Below, piece after piece: positions 46,994 through 58,914 of a DNA stretch of 64,000 bases. The position numbers were made by a program, and so were the translations under genes. Below the pieces are notes generated by a model. That model was not told where the DNA came from and did not search any database. It saw only the letters and a list, made by a program, of their open reading frames with translations. Origin of the DNA: Metallyticus violacea (taxonomy: Eukaryota; Arthropoda; Insecta; Mantodea; Metallyticidae); the NCBI GenBank assembly GCA_030762175.1, contig CM060841.1:13555001-13619000 (forward strand), in the 5' to 3' direction. Position 1 is the stretch's first letter. Each line of letters begins with the position of its first letter.

Positions 46994-47154
46994 TTTGAAC
47001 ATGTCATAATCTTCTACACGTAACCTTCTTTATGAAACTATATCTGAACAACTGAACACAGCGGAGCGGTTACAGCTGCAATTGTTTACTTAACAGATAA
47101 GGTATGACAGCAGATAAGGCATTTGTGAAGGCGATAATCGTTATTTTCGTTTCA

Positions 47155-48635
47155 TGTTGCGCTTTGGTTATTAATAAAACCTCATGCTTTACATCTAATA
47201 CACAATTTGACAGTTTTAAATAGCATAAAATCATTTAAATATAAAATCATTAAATAATGGAAGTAGTGTTTTTCTTTGCTTTCTGAAGAAAAAAAAATAA
47301 TTTTGGGCTTATTTTTTACACGGACAGTTCACAAAATAAAGTACAATTTCAAACTTTAAAGGAATCTATATATTGTAATATGAAAATTCATATCTAAGAA
47401 TGTTAGTTTAATAAAAACGAAAATATGGAAGATGTAAGGCTATAATATGCTCCTGTGGATTTGATATTATTCTGTCTGCTTCAGAAAATAGAATATAACT
47501 TGAAACTCGTGACCTTGAATTTGGATTGTTACTAATGTGTTCACGTCAGGCAAGTTTAATTACTGTTTCAGATTACAGGAAATTCTGACAGGGGTTTCAA
47601 CGTTCCTGGGGGGGGGGGGGAGATACTTTCTCTCAATTTAAATACAGTGTCTGCTCTAGCGTGCTCATGCATATGAACGTTGTACGCAGAAAACGAAGCA
47701 ACATGAGAGCCGAGATATGACGTTTGTTTGCCCTGCCTGTTGGAATAATCGAGAGGTGTTCTCCGCGAGAAACCGGTCGACTGTCCTGACATTGACCGAG
47801 AGCAACACGTAGGTTGCTGCAATCCAAAGACAAAGAGGGAAGGTCTTGCTTTTTGTCGCACTGACCTAGAAGGCTCTTACTGGATGTATGTGTTTACATA
47901 ACTGCTGAAACAATTTAAATACATGTGATTTCGTGGAATGCTTATATTTACCTTAAGGGGGCATTAATACACGACACTACAAAAAATTATACATTTATTT
48001 TATTATGATTTATAGCTACAAGCAGAAGTATCCATACAAATGCTTTTATAGTACGCTTTTTTCAAATTTCTTTACAAAAAATGTCGCATTTATCTATTAC
48101 TGCTAACAACTGTCCAAACATTGTTATAAACAATTTAACAATTTACTGTATTTAATGTACCTTTTCTCAGAAACTATGGGGCAAAGTTTTAGTCACTTAG
48201 AGGTGGAAAGAATATTAAAACTATATTATTTAGATTTTTAGTTACATCCTATGCAAAAAGAATTAAGAGACATAGTTATGAGTATTTTTATTTAATAACT
48301 TAAAAATATGTTATTCAATATTGCATTTCTATTAATTCAGATTGTTTTAATATTATTGAAAAAAGAATAAAATATGTCACATAATTGGGTTGAATAGTTT
48401 CTGAAAAAAAGGCACATTACATGAGTAAAACTTATGTTTGCCGAAAATGAAAAAAGAAAGAAAAAAAACAGAGAGAGAGAGAGAGAGAGAGAAACTGCAT
48501 TTTATAATATATTTTTGGATTCTAGCATATTCTCTGATACTACCGTGTAGTGTCACGATTTTTGTTTCAATAGTAAAACACATTATTTATTTGAAAAGGG
48601 CTAATATTATTAAGTCAATATGAAACACTAACACT
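47155..48635. other. Unassigned non-coding DNA
   Basis: Contains G12 at 47608-47619 and a GC-richer patch at 47560-47880 with two overlapping minus frames (97 and 66 codons) that match no domain. The rest is AT-rich. Confidence 0.4.
48471..48492 (+). repeat. (GA)n microsatellite
   Basis: Eleven GA units following an A-rich stretch. Confidence 0.9.
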
Positions 48636-48639
48636 GCCA

Positions 48640-49555
48640 TTAAACATAAAAAAAACCTCAGGCAAATGTTGTCCATGGTTTTGTTGGCACACCTTCAATC
48701 TGTCAACAAAATTTTCAACGATCTTAAAGCAAAGTTCCGGCTGAAATTCACCCATGACACGTCTAATTTCTGCCTTGAGTTAGGGATGGTTCGTTAATTG
48801 TCCACATAAACACAAAATTAAAATAAGGTGTAATCGGAATTAATGGTTAATTGTTGAGAACGGCGGCGAATCGACTTCATTAGGCTCTTAGAACGTTCTG
48901 GTTGACGAGAGCAACATTCTCTACCGTTACGACAAAGAGAACGTCCAGATGATTTGCTATGTCGATTCTGTATCTTCAAATTTCCTTACCAGTTCTCTGC
49001 AGACCACGCCAGTCCTGGTGGTGTAGGGTTACCATACTTGCCTCCTAAACCCAAGATTGCGGGTTCGAACCCGGCCAGGAGGTAAAAATCCTAAGTATGG
49101 GTTCCTTCGAAAGGGAAGTAAAGCCGTGGGTCCCATGTCGTACATTTACGGCACGAAAAAGAACTTCAAGCCTGAAAGAGAGGTCTCTAAGCAAAATTTG
49201 TCGGCCGTTTCACGCCCTGAATAGAATGGGACGCTGATGACCTTAGATGTTAAATCTAAGGTCATCCCCATAAATAAATAAATGAATAAATAAATCTGCA
49301 GTCCACTGTTGAGACGTTCGGCGATTTCGTCTACCAAAAAGTACACGAAGTCTTCGAACAGTCTCTACATAACATTCACCGTACTTAAAATGCACTTTCA
49401 GAATATGGACGCGTGTATCGCTGATGACAAAACACAAATGACAATCGTTATTCGCAATACAAACAGACGACAGTCCGTTAAATTTCAGGTCTGACAACCT
49501 AACAAACCGACAGAGGTAATCAATTTAAAAATTGCGTTCATTATGGGACACCCTA
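48640..49555 (-). pseudogene. Tc1-like transposon D6, core deleted, with SINE inside
   Basis: On the minus strand a terminal-repeat-like TATAGGGTGTCCCATAATGA starts near 49555. The frame 49497-49300 includes VHFKYGECYVETVRRLRVLF, the first helix-turn-helix of DUF4817-type transposases (usual form YF..GE...TVRKLR..FGR.N). A family G SINE follows (49011-49294). Beyond it LVRKFEDTESI and IRRRSQQL mark the linker and second helix-turn-helix. Near 48790-48640 comes LKAEIRRVMGEFQPELCFKI then NFVDRLKVCQQNHGQHL, the C-terminus. The catalytic core is absent. Confidence 0.7.
49011..49294 (+). repeat. SINE family G inside D6
   Basis: Head AGTCCTGGTGGTGTAGGGTT with box B GGTTCGAACCC. The stretch from CGATGG to CGGGCG is deleted. 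The usual tail is followed by a complementary ATGTTAAATCTAAGGTCAT hairpin and (AAAT)n. CTGCAGACCAC before and CTGCAGTCCAC after suggest a target duplication. Confidence 0.85.
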
Positions 49556-49621
49556 TACATAGTGCACCGAACTTTGATTATATATTTGTTACGTTAAACG
49601 AAGTTGAACATGTCTATTGTT

Positions 49622-50135
49622 GTTGATTTGGTTTATTTACGGACGCTCTTTAACATTTCAGGTCATCAGCGTTCCATTCTATTCAGGGCAGTGGTAACCA
49701 TACTTGCCTTCTAAACCCAAGATCGCGGGTTCGATCCCGGCCAGGACCGATGGATTTTTTTCGGGCGTAATAATACTAAATACGGCTTCCTTCGGAAGGG
49801 AAGTAAAGCCGTGGGTCCCGTGTCGTACCTTTACGGCACGATAGAGAACCTCAAGCTAGAAAAAGAGGCCTTTGAGCAAAATTTGTCGGCCGTTTAGCGC
49901 CCTGAATTGAATGACACGGCTGATAAATATTACTAAGAAGCCTCTTCTTTCAGGTTTGAGGTTCTTTTAAGTGCCGTAAATCTACGACACGGAACCAACC
50001 TTTTCCTTTCCTTCCGAAGGAAGACGTCTAAAGTTTTTTACATCCGGAAAAATCCATCGACTCTGGCCAGGATGGAACCAACGATCTTAGGTCTACGAGG
50101 TGAGTATAGTTTCCAATAGGCCACCAGGACTGACA
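49622..50135 (-). repeat. SINE family G (outer, minus) split by a second family G SINE
   Basis: Minus-strand pieces at 49622-49687 (tail half) and about 49937-50135 (body and head) belong to one family G copy. They are separated by a plus-strand copy. Together they make an inverted pair. Confidence 0.8.
49688..49930 (+). repeat. SINE family G (inner, plus)
   Basis: Starts within the head at GTGGTAACCATACTTGCCTT and ends at CGCCCTGAATTGAATGACAC. The box B is GGTTCGATCCC. It lies in the opposite orientation inside the outer copy. Confidence 0.85.
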
Positions 50136-50139
50136 TATC

Positions 50140-51235
50140 TATTGTTGATATTGTTTGTAGCTTCAGTTGTTTCTGATATCTTAGATTTAATCATCACGTT
50201 ATGCCCCCCCCCCCCCCCCCAGTGATAGAAGTCTAAAAAATCGCAGGAAAAACACATCGTTCCCCATTTAGTAAATAGTTTATTCCATAAACTCAATGCA
50301 CGCCATTTTACTATGGGTTTATTGAAAAGCAAGATATAGAGCATAATACTAACATAAGCATACAGTTTAATATTTTGCACCCATATGTTCATGTACATCG
50401 TACTACAGCATATAAGAAACACGTTCAAATTCCTATCGTCGGTAAAAGGATTTGGAGAAAATGCAGCTCATATTCCTGTAGGATGTAGAGCTGATCGGGA
50501 TTATATAACTGTGTAGCTCAGCAGCTTTTCGGTGACGAGAGATTACGAAATAGCTGACCTAAGGAAATCCGTCTCTCGATTGTTTTGTTTCATAACAGCT
50601 GTTTTGTTTAACGTTAAGTACTCATGTCTATGTTTCACATGTCAAAAATAGGCACTGTCTTTGGTTTTTCTGTTAATATTCTCTTTCTTTAGATTTCCTC
50701 CCTGCCTTTACAGTATTGAACCGTGTAACAAAATCAAAATTAGTGCCTGGGATAAAGAGCAAGCAGAAACACTTGAGAAAGACAAACATTGCAGCTAAAA
50801 AATATAAACAGTGTATACAATATAATATATGAGTAAATTAGACATATTATTAAATATTCTTATGATATTCCTGAATTTTTATTCCAAGAATACCTCGTTT
50901 CTGTAAACTTTCGAAATATTAATAAAACGAAATTTAACAGCTACTTCTAACCATCTCCTTTCACCGCCCCTTCATATTCATCGCCGCGTAAAATGCAAAC
51001 TTTCGGCCATTATTATCCCCACTATCACTTGTAGGAGCCCGATCCTTAACCTTAATTTTAAAATTTACATTTCTGCCAAAAGTGCTTCAAAGAATGTTGT
51101 GTACAAATTAAAATGTAAATGTTGTCCTGCATTTAGTGAGGAAAGCAGCTATTGCGGTTGGACCCATGAAAAGATTTATGAAAAATTCCTTCACATTTCT
51201 ATCGACCCTACTTAGGCACAAAAATGATAATATAT
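50140..51235. other. Unassigned non-coding DNA with C17 run
   Basis: Contains a run of 17 C's at 50204-50220. A 111-codon minus frame crosses that run and has no domain. The rest is AT-rich. Confidence 0.4.
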
Positions 51236-51239
51236 ATAA

Positions 51240-51850
51240 AATGTGTGTGTATCTGTTAACGCTCTAGCGGCCATACTTTTTGTTTTTTCTCAACTAAACT
51301 AGGCACATAAGCATAAATTAACAAACGGATCATCAAATTTGAAAACCAGCATAATTGGAGTGTTAACCTAACGCAAAAATTTAAAAATCGCTCTAGCGGA
51401 CGCAAGTTTTTTTTTATCAACGCAACTCGGTGTATGCCATTAAAATAAATTAATAAAAATAGTTTTAAAAAATCAAAGAAATTAGGTTATTAAGAGAGAA
51501 GTTTACCTGAAACCCCAAAGTTTAAAAATCGCTCTAGCGGCACCTATATTTGTTTTTTTTTCCAAGAAAATGAATATACATCATTTAAATATAATGAGAA
51601 AAGTAGTTTCTGAAAATCAGAAAAATGCTGTAAATCGGAGTGACAGTTTAGCTGAAGCCCAAAATTTAAAAATATATATTTGATTTTTTACAATATTTGA
51701 TTTTTCACAATAAAACTGCATATCCCATTTACACGAAATAAAAACAGTTTCTGAAAATTAGAGAAATCGCACCAGTAGAAGTATCTGAAAACCTAACTTT
51801 TAAAAGAAATCTAGCATTTAATATTCTGTCAATTTTTCAAAGTAAAAGGA
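51240..51850 (+). repeat. Degenerate tandem array, about 130-145 bp units
   Basis: The box CGCTCTAGCGG occurs at about 51260, 51389 and 51530, usually preceded by TTTAAAAAT. Two more decayed units follow at about 51665 and 51805. Each unit also repeats an ACGAAATAAAA/AGTTTCTGAAAATCAGA-like stretch and an AACCTAA/CTGAAGCCC-like stretch before the box. About five units in total. Confidence 0.75.
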
Positions 51851-51854
51851 TAAA

Positions 51855-53215
51855 TTAACTCAGCATATAAACTGTATTTATAACGATGCATATGTTTTAT
51901 ATTTAATAAAGGCATTGTCGTTAAGTTAGCAAATAAGAAACATTAATCTAATATGTGTGTGAGAATTATATTTGTATATAAGAGCGCTCTGTAATAACCT
52001 TCAGAAAACGTTTTCGTTACATGTTTTTACTATAATAAAATGTAAATTAAATTTCAAAGCCACTGAAAATTGATGGAATTTTCAACTGTGTACTGTCAAT
52101 TCTGTATATTTCCTTAGTACATTGTAATTGTTTTTAAACAGTAACATTTTTGTTAAACATATGAACATCTTAAATACGCAACTAACTCGAAACTTTCTGT
52201 TATTTTATCTCCATTTTAGTGGATGTAATGATGATACCAGGAGCTCAGTTAATAAACATGTTACATTTAAAAAGTTTAAAAATGCCCACATATAGATTTA
52301 TATGTCAATGGACATTATTTAATTAAATTAATATTATTCCACTAATCTTTTTAGTATAATCTAAAAAAGTGTAATAATAATTCTATAAATGTGATTTTTC
52401 TTTTGTGATACTTATAGATTGCAAGAATATTAATTTTGTTCATCTTAATTTTGAAAATTAGAGTAATTTAACTATATGCATTTATCTTCAACTTATTTTG
52501 AATAAAAAACCTGGTTAATTAATGTAATTCAGTTTTTATTTTATTAGTTAGCTTTAGAGTTCATCATGCTAACTGACACGCAGTAATGCCATAAAGTATT
52601 TCATTAATTAATAAAGCCATAATTTGGTTTTACATTCTTTTTTAATGTTATTCTATTTCTACTTGCTGAGGAATTCGCCTACTTTACGCAGCTCCTGCAT
52701 GACGAACTTACTTCAATTGTTTCACTTCAGATCAGTAATCATAGATGGTCCGTTAAAATTATGTTTTAGGTACCGGTTGCTCAACATGTCTTACCTTATT
52801 GTGCTTCCTTTGATGATTTTTTTAAATAACTTTTCTTGATGCTCTAATCTCCTTTGGCTTCCGAAAGTATCGATACTTAGAGACAAGGAGAGGGCCGCCA
52901 TAGATTTCCATAATGATCGCTCTTATTTAACTCTATAGCTCTCTGTCTCTATTTCACATTGTTATTTTACTGTATTATTGTTGGTGCTTGCTGCTCTTGA
53001 CAAAGGTATATCTTTTCTGAATATATTTGGTTTTCTAAAGTTTTCCAGCTTGCTATATTCCTGATTTTTGTAAGTTTAAGTTGGTATTAGCTTCCGCCCA
53101 TAATAGTACTATTTTCTTAACGGCCTGTTTCTTGAAAAAGGACGTAGGACCGAAATATAGAATTTTAGTGTGTTTTGTTTTTATGTGCGCTTTCTAAAAC
53201 AGTTGACAATTTTTT
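51855..53215. other. AT-rich DNA, no feature recognised
   Basis: No repeat recognised. The 71-codon plus frame at 52624-52839 has no known domain. Confidence 0.45.
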
Positions 53216-53218
53216 CAT

Positions 53219-53472
53219 TGGTGTTTAACGCCCGTTTTTACTGCTGAAGCACTACAGGCGGTGGGTACTGATGATACATGAGATGGAATGATAAACTGAG
53301 AAATTATTTTTATTTTTAAGGAAAACCACAGGCCTAAGTTTTAGGGTATATCTCCGGCATTTTTCATTTATGAGGACTGAGGAAAACATGGAAGAAACCT
53401 CAGTCAGGCAGGACGAATCGAATCCCAGACCTCCCGTTCACGAGTCCGCGTAACCTCGGTCATCCGAGTAGT
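53219..53472 (-). repeat. SINE family S, decayed
   Basis: The reverse complement has the S body and tail (GGGCGTTAAACACC) but the head has lost about 20 bp around box A. It is the most divergent S copy here. Confidence 0.8.
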
Positions 53473-53631
53473 CATTTGAGTAACATTTATCTAATTACGA
53501 TTATTTTAATGTTCTCTATTTAATGCGTATATAAACAGAAATAAAGGGAGAAATAAAATGCCAAAGGAAGAAAAGTGAGGAAAATAAGCAAGCCTGTAAG
53601 AAATTGTGTAAGAAAATGAAAAATAACACGA

Positions 53632-53709
<78 letters not shown>
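53632..53709 (+). repeat. (AAT)n microsatellite
   Basis: About 26 uninterrupted AAT units. Confidence 0.98.
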
Positions 53710-53710
<1 letters not shown>

Positions 53711-53714
53711 GAAG

Positions 53715-54430
53715 AAAGTTAGCAGGTTTATTCAGGCACTTACGTGTAAAAATGTTTTTTGTATAGTGTGTAAATTAAATGTAAGGCATTAGAAATTGCC
53801 AAACATGTCAACATTAGCCTAGCGAAAGGGTCCCTGATGATTAATATTACGTAAAAATGGACTTATTCTATTAGAATGCTTGTGAACATCGCTTTGTTCA
53901 CTAATCTTCATAATTGCATAGAAATTTTTTTTTCGTCATTATAATGCGTAAAAAATTTAAAAACAAACCTTCTAAGGCACAAAGTCATAGCTTCTTGAGA
54001 ATGATTAAACTATAGCATCGCCTCTTTTTATTAACACGACATATTTTTTTGAAAACAATACCATTAAACTTGATAGTATTTTGATTTACATTCTATGATC
54101 ATTTTTTTTTCAATAGGATGCAAAGAATTGCAGTATTATTAGAGCTTTGAATTCTTCAAATACCTTTTATTTCTATGAATTTAAAACAATTTTTGTTTTC
54201 CATATTAAGTTAACGTTACAAAGATATGCTTAATTTAAATCCTATATGGATATACAGAGGAAAAACAAATTTATAGTCTTATATCGAAATAATTTAAAAG
54301 TGTAATATCGAGTTATGTTTCATTTTATCGATAAGAGAATGTAAAATATGCTCGATTATGTACACGACAACCCTAGTACATATAATACATTGATTAACCT
54401 AAATACACAGCGAGATAATTACGTTGCAAT
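53715..54430. other. AT-rich DNA, no feature recognised
   Basis: Nothing recognised. Confidence 0.45.
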
Positions 54431-54439
54431 CTCTGAAAG

Positions 54440-54890
54440 CAATTAAACAGGAAAAGGGGAAGAAAAGATGAAGAACGACAGAAACAAAGAAAGGAATCGA
54501 AAAAAATCAGACACGGGGAATAAAGCAAACATAGAAAGAGGAAAACAAGAAGAGTAATGAAAGAAAGAGGAGAGAAAAAAAAAAACGGAAAAAAAGAAGT
54601 ACAAGAAGAATGAAGATAAGTAATTCAGGGTGAAAGTAATGAGAAAGGGAAAACGTAAAAGAAATGAGAGATAGAGAGAGAGAGAAAGTAACATTGAAGG
54701 AAATAATATGGAAAGAAAGAAGAAAGGGTATACACGAAACAGAAAAAAAAAAAAGAAAAAAGATAAAGGAGTAATTGAACTAGGTAGAATAAAGAAAGCA
54801 AGTAAGCAAAAAGATTGGAAAAGGACATGACGTAAGGAAGGAAGAAAACAGAAAATAATGAAAAATGACGAAAGAACCACAACATACCTC
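54440..54890 (+). repeat. Polypurine tract
   Basis: About 450 bp are overwhelmingly A and G on the plus strand, with few C or T. The long minus frames here (150 and 86 codons, Phe/Ser/Leu only) result from this composition and are not genes. Confidence 0.85.
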
Positions 54891-54894
54891 CTCA

Positions 54895-55975
54895 TTATTA
54901 CAGATGACTTTCATTTCTTTACTATCAGTCTTTTGTTTAATTTATTCCTTGCGACAAAAACAAATGAGAATGCAGTATTTCCACTCAGAATATCTCGACG
55001 TACAATCAGCTACTAGACTTCAGTAGCTTCAATGTCAGAGAGCCCTTTTATCTTCTCAAGATCCAGTGCACTTAAGTACACGATGACCGAAACGAAATAA
55101 TAACGACGACGCAAATACTCCATACACGACAGTGGAGCTACTAGAGAGCACGCTGGGAGTTACGATCGACGGAAAATAAAACTGGTTGGATTGACCTTGA
55201 CCCTGACCTCCATCCTATTGACTCCGCTACTCTCACTGTGGAGAGAGTGTGACCTACAAGCGAGAGAGAACCGGTCCGGGACATGTCTGACGTGTATGTG
55301 TGTGTGGCGCGCGGGAGGATATTGGACTGGTATGCCTCCTCAAGGGATATATGCTGTTAACATTTATCTTCTTTCATCGTTTTTTAAACTAGGAAAAGAA
55401 TTAGAAAATCTTCTATCGCAAATATCTAATAACGATGATAGCTTCAGGCACTCTTGATGTTGGTGGTGTGCAGTGGCGGCTCGTGAGTTTATATTATATT
55501 GTGGAGAGACCAGGGAGAAGTAAAAATAGCACAATATTACTGTCACAAAGTGCTAATTACTACACTGCTACACAATTTTAATTTTTTTTTAACATTTCAT
55601 GCTTAATTTATAAACCACGTAAGTTCTTTAGTAATAAAAAGCGTCATAAAATCTCTGGAAATATTCTTGAATATCCTCTATAAAGTGTAAAGTATCTATA
55701 AGCCTAGCAAAAACTGCATACTGGTCCCAATTTCCCCCAAATATATAGTCCACTAATATCATCAATTAAACTTTTTTAAATTTTCTTCATATTTACTCCT
55801 TGGCCAGGATAGTTTTTTATTTTATTTTATTTTATTTTTTTTTTTTAATCTTCCAGAGAGCCAAGCATGTTTAATTATGTTTTGCAGCATGCAGGGCCCG
55901 CAAAATATTTACCCTTTGAAGCACACACGCCATATTGAAATTGCTAATAAGTCCACTGCCTATAAATAAACCGCA
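54895..55975. other. Unassigned DNA with a GC-richer patch
   Basis: 55140-55360 is GC-richer and has an 88-codon plus frame (55191-55457) without a known domain. The rest is AT-rich. Confidence 0.35.
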
Positions 55976-56166
55976 ATGAATTTTCCTGCACACTGAGAGC
56001 TCTCACGAATCAACTTAACAAGCTCGGAATGGGTGAACGACCTTCACTCGTAACCATGACAACCTCAACTTCGCTACGAGACAAATTGCTGGTGGCCTCA
56101 AGTCAGCTCATTGCAGAACTTGACGTCTTCAGAGAAAGGAATCGCAAACACATAACAGGAATTTAA
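55972..56166 (+). other. Possible coding exon or unknown repeat fragment
   Basis: A frame open for about 60 codons ends at TAA 56164-56166. It reads LTNQLNKLGMGERPSLVTM then RDKLLVASSQLIAELDVFRE and RNRKHITGI. The second part looks like an amphipathic helix. CTGCACACTGAG before it resembles a splice acceptor. Composition is GC-richer than the flanks. No family was recognised. Confidence 0.2.
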
Positions 56167-56169
56167 ATG

Positions 56170-56685
56170 ATGAAGGAATGCTTGAGGTTAATAAAGGAAT
56201 AATTTAATGTTTAAGAAATAAGGGAAGAAAAACGTCCTTAAAATCCGTCACTGTCTTTGCTGTTTGGGTTATACATTAAACCCAAGAAGGTTGCTACCAT
56301 CACTCCAGGCTGCGTTGATCAAAAGGCAAAATTTTGAACTGTTGACATCATGTAGACAAAAAGCTAGACCTCTGCATTAAATTTACTCATACATTTAATC
56401 TGTTATTTAAGTCATATTAAAGTGATAAACGCATTTCTCTAACATTAGAACAAATATTAAGAGCACTTTGTATATTACGTAGCATTTGTACAATGAATAT
56501 TTACACTGAGTTTGTCATCTTTATTGCATTCGTTATATAAAACTGTAATTCAGGAATATTTTCAAAAGTAAAATATATATAATCAAACACAATGAAAGCA
56601 GTTTAAAAATTCCGCAACTTAGATTAGCCAATCAGCGGATACCCCCCTCCAATCGCCAATATTTCTCACGCAGCACGAACGATGC
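56170..56685. other. AT-rich DNA, no feature recognised
   Basis: Nothing recognised. Confidence 0.45.
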
Positions 56686-56689
56686 CATT

Positions 56690-57145
56690 ATATCTTTCAG
56701 TCAGTTGCAAGCGGGATTTCGACAGTGTCGGGCAGTTGTATTGTGAAGTCGAAAATGAGATTTCATTAAATAATGGAGTAGCATTATGCAGTGATAAAAT
56801 ATTCACTGCGCCGTCTTATATTCATCTTCAAGGCTTATATCAAGTCAAGTACAGAAAGTCGGGTAGCAGAACGAGACAAGCATTTAGGTGGATATTTTCT
56901 GACAGCCAGCCTCCAACAACAAAATCAATATTAAAGTTAATGTAATAGGTTCTATGACAGACCGGATAAAAAATGCAAGACTTCATGTGCTCAGAAAAAC
57001 TTGATGAAATATGAGATTGCATTAAAGCTGTCCTAATTCCCCAGGTGTCTACCGATTTGTGATTTTTATCTTTGGGAAACATTGAAAAACACAGCATATA
57101 CAACTACCACAAACTTAACAGAAATTAAAAAAAAAAAAAAAAAAA
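56690..57145 (+). pseudogene. Tc1-like transposon D7, core deleted
   Basis: An 87-codon frame (56682-56945) ends in YQVKYRKSGSRTRQAFRWIF then SDSQPPTTKSILKLM. This fits the first helix-turn-helix of DUF4817-type transposases (Y...GS...A.R.F...FP...PP....I..L). About 80 bp further on, another frame reads PRCLPICDFYLWETLKNTAY then TTTTNLTEIKK (57030-57130). This matches PRSPDLTPCDFYLWG.LK..VY...P.T..ELK near the end of the protein, with the CDF aspartate kept. The core between is missing. An A17-20 run follows. Non-functional. Confidence 0.65.
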
Positions 57146-57149
57146 AAGC

Positions 57150-57964
57150 GAATTTGTGATGGTTGTTTCCCTAAGACGTTTTGGGTTGTTGTGTGTCAGG
57201 GAAAATGGGCAACATTTCTAGCACCAACTGTAAGAAGGATGAGTATCAAATTCTGTTGTACCTAAGATTTAATTGGTAAAGCGTTTGACCGCCGCAAAGA
57301 AAATATTGGCGCAAGGCCGATCGACTGAACTATTTATCGGGACTTTTAAACTGCTCTTACTGTGCATTATACTCTGTAAAGGAGTGTATGCCACATTCGT
57401 AATACTTGGCTAAAAAAATAAAGGAAAACCTTGCTAGCCAGGAAGTATAGCTTCTTGGCAAATCAATTACTACATAGCTTGAATGACATTGGCGAATTTC
57501 ATACAGTTAATGCACTTCGAGCACTGGGAGTATGATCAGTGTGCTCAAACGTGTAGTGGAAAGAAGACATGTGTTTATATATTTATAATAGTGGAGTACA
57601 CTACTCAGGTTAAGGTACGGTATTTTTAATGTCTTTCTTTATATTTTTTCAATTTATTCCTATCAGGCCGATTTGAATTTTCTGTTCTAAAGATTTCCAG
57701 CATACAACTCTAGAAAAAAAAAATCTTCAGTAATAAAACCAATTATAGGTACTTTATTTATATGTTCCTCACTGATATTTCTGCACTTATATTCCAATAA
57801 ACAATAACACATTGTTGTAAATTGGCCAAAGGAGAAACGTATTCGCTTTCTTGAAGTACTTCACAACAAAAATGCTTTAGTTATTTATAGTAATAATATA
57901 GCAAGGAGCTAAACAGTATTTACTTAAGGTTGATTCACAGAAACGTTTCTTTCCTGTGTATTTT

Positions 57965-58004
<40 letters not shown>

Positions 58005-58060
58005 AATAGAATAGAATTTTGTAGTTTCTGAAAGTAAATATTGCACACTGAACAATTTCA
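57150..58060. other. AT-rich DNA with A35 run
   Basis: No coding sequence. A run of 35 A's lies at 57967-58001, not attached to a recognised element. Confidence 0.45.
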
Positions 58061-58071
58061 CAACGCTGTTA

Positions 58072-58380
58072 GTCGATCCTGGTGGTGTAGTGGTAACCAT
58101 ACTTGCCTTCTAAACCCAAGATCGCGGGTTCAAAACCGGTCAGGGTCGATGGAATTTTACGGGCGTAAAAATCCTAAGTATGGCTTCCTTCGGAAGGGAA
58201 GTAAAGCCGTGGGTCCCGTGTCGTACATTTACGGCACGATAAAGAACCTCAAGCCTGAAAGAGAGGCCTCTGAGCAAAATTTGCCGGCCGTTTCACGCCC
58301 TAAATTGAATGGGACGCTAATGACCTGAGATGTTAAAGAGCGTCGATAAATAAACCAAATAAAAAAAAAACAACAACAAC
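58072..58380 (+). repeat. SINE family G, full length, target duplication
   Basis: Complete copy with tail GATAAATAAACCAAATAAAA followed by (CAA)n. The flanks ACAACGCTGTTA (58060-58071) and ACAACGGTGTTA (58381-58392) differ at one base. A 95-codon frame here is an artefact. Confidence 0.9.
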
Positions 58381-58384
58381 ACAA

Positions 58385-58815
58385 CGGTGTTAATATGTTT
58401 TCTGGCTCTGTGTAGGAATTTGAATCTCTTGATGTAAAGGGTGTATCGCTTTCATTCCTACAAAATTTTTGAAACTTTTTAATATGTTGTTTAGAATTTC
58501 GGCGAATCTTGATGAAAACTCTTCTATACCCTAAGACGTATATGGTACAATTTACAAAATACAGTAGCTCCTTTTAGAGTGAAACACTCACCCCAAACTT
58601 TTCAACAAGTCTGAGCAATTTATATAGATCTACAAAATCGTGGTAATTGAAAACTGTTTGTAAAATTTGATATCAATTTTATGTAATTTGGTGTGCTGAA
58701 TTGAAATACAAGCACCATTTTTCTCCATCACGCAAGGTTTCCTTCACAAACTATGCTATGCTGATTTACAATGTCTAACGTGAAAAAATTAGTATAATTT
58801 ACTGAACAACAATAC
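58385..58815. other. AT-rich DNA, no feature recognised
   Basis: Nothing recognised. Confidence 0.45.
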
Positions 58816-58820
58816 TATTA

Positions 58821-58821
58821 T

Positions 58822-58912
<91 letters not shown>
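58821..58912 (+). repeat. Compound microsatellite (TAC)n(TAA)n
   Basis: About 20 TAC units then about ten TAA units, uninterrupted at the junction. Confidence 0.97.

Positions 58913-58914
<2 letters not shown>

Larger units (their letters stand above)
45575..47150 (-). mobile_element. Mariner element M1, copy 3, with nested SINE
   Basis: Left end CGAGGAGGGTAGGTCCATAA at 45575 (a small duplication inside the terminal repeat, TA directly before it). M1 similarity runs to about 47150, where the opposite terminal repeat is lost. Subtracting the 320-bp SINE and its duplication leaves about 1.25 kb. Confidence 0.85.

Noticed and set aside
54443..54895. 150-codon minus frame rich in Phe, Ser and Leu
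   Set aside because: It is the complement of a polypurine tract; the composition explains the open frame.
57967..58001. A35 run as the tail of a retroposon
   Set aside because: No SINE or processed gene copy ends there; the nearest SINE starts 70 bp downstream in the same orientation.
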